Source: an uncultured Bilophila sp. (GTDB lineage: Bacteria; Desulfobacterota; Desulfovibrionia; Desulfovibrionales; Desulfovibrionaceae). Taken from it: a stretch of 5,668 bases of DNA. The translations under genes were made by a program, and so were the position numbers. Position 1 is the stretch's first letter. The number at the start of each line of letters is the position of its first letter. Positions 5,589 through 5,668 of the stretch are shown here, piece after piece. Below the pieces are notes generated by a model. That model was not told where the DNA came from. It was given only the letters and a program-made list of their open reading frames with translations, and ran no database searches. The stretch spans positions 1-5,668 of the forward strand of contig CAUHBW010000267.1 in the NCBI GenBank assembly GCA_959604115.1, written 5' to 3'.

Positions 5589-5668
5589 TAAGAAAAACGG
5601 GACGCCCGGCACTCCGCCCACATGGAATATTACGAAGAGGGATTCGATAGGGTCAAAAATCTTTGAAG

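Noticed and set aside
4598..5623. 341-aa open frame on the minus strand
   Set aside because: It is antisense to both fumarase genes and runs through the terminator and palindromic element; its Arg/His-rich composition is that of a shadow frame.
5621..5665. 14-codon frame starting ATG GAA TAT TAC near the window end
   Set aside because: There is no ribosome-binding site and it is too short to support.

Overview
The window comes from a GC-rich bacterium. The gene content (a two-subunit iron-sulfur fumarase, an oxygen-labile-type dihydroxy-acid dehydratase) and a GC-rich palindromic intergenic element after the last gene suggest an anaerobic deltaproteobacterium of the Desulfovibrio group. That assignment is from recall and overall style, not from a marker gene.

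Layout, left to right. Bases 1-31 are the 5' part of a minus-strand tRNA, almost certainly tRNA-Glu, cut by the window edge. Just upstream of it (85-138) is a near-consensus sigma-70 promoter, with three tandem 9-bp T-tract repeats abutting the -35 box. Bases 141-312 hold no convincing gene, only two small inverted repeats. A clear minus-strand intrinsic terminator (313-340) closes the next transcription unit.

That unit is a minus-strand operon read from right to left: a 272-aa protein of unknown function (2822-3640), a 200-aa protein of unknown function (2189-2791), and ilvD (463-2121), the dehydratase of valine, isoleucine, leucine and pantothenate synthesis. Gaps are 30 and 67 nt, and the second holds a perfect 10-bp hairpin. 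A recognisable promoter lies at 3710-3738, followed by a 5' leader with a 7-bp hairpin.

The 267-nt divergent region (3641-3907) also holds a perfect 12-bp palindrome at 3765-3776 that looks like an operator. To its right the plus-strand unit encodes the alpha (3908-4753) and beta (4871-5428) subunits of a class I [4Fe-4S] fumarase/tartrate dehydratase. These are separated by an unusually long 117-nt spacer with two hairpins. After the beta gene come the palindromic repeat-like element (5453-5492) and a strong plus-strand terminator (5550-5588). The last 80 bases hold nothing I can call.

The two fumarase subunits should form one enzyme interconverting fumarate and malate, with the alpha subunit carrying the cluster and the beta subunit supplying substrate-binding residues. 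ilvD and fumarase are both Fe-S hydro-lyases, but nothing here shows they share regulation unless the palindrome serves both. No defence system, CRISPR array, transposase or clearly new system is visible. The least explained parts are the two unknown genes ahead of ilvD and the regulatory DNA.
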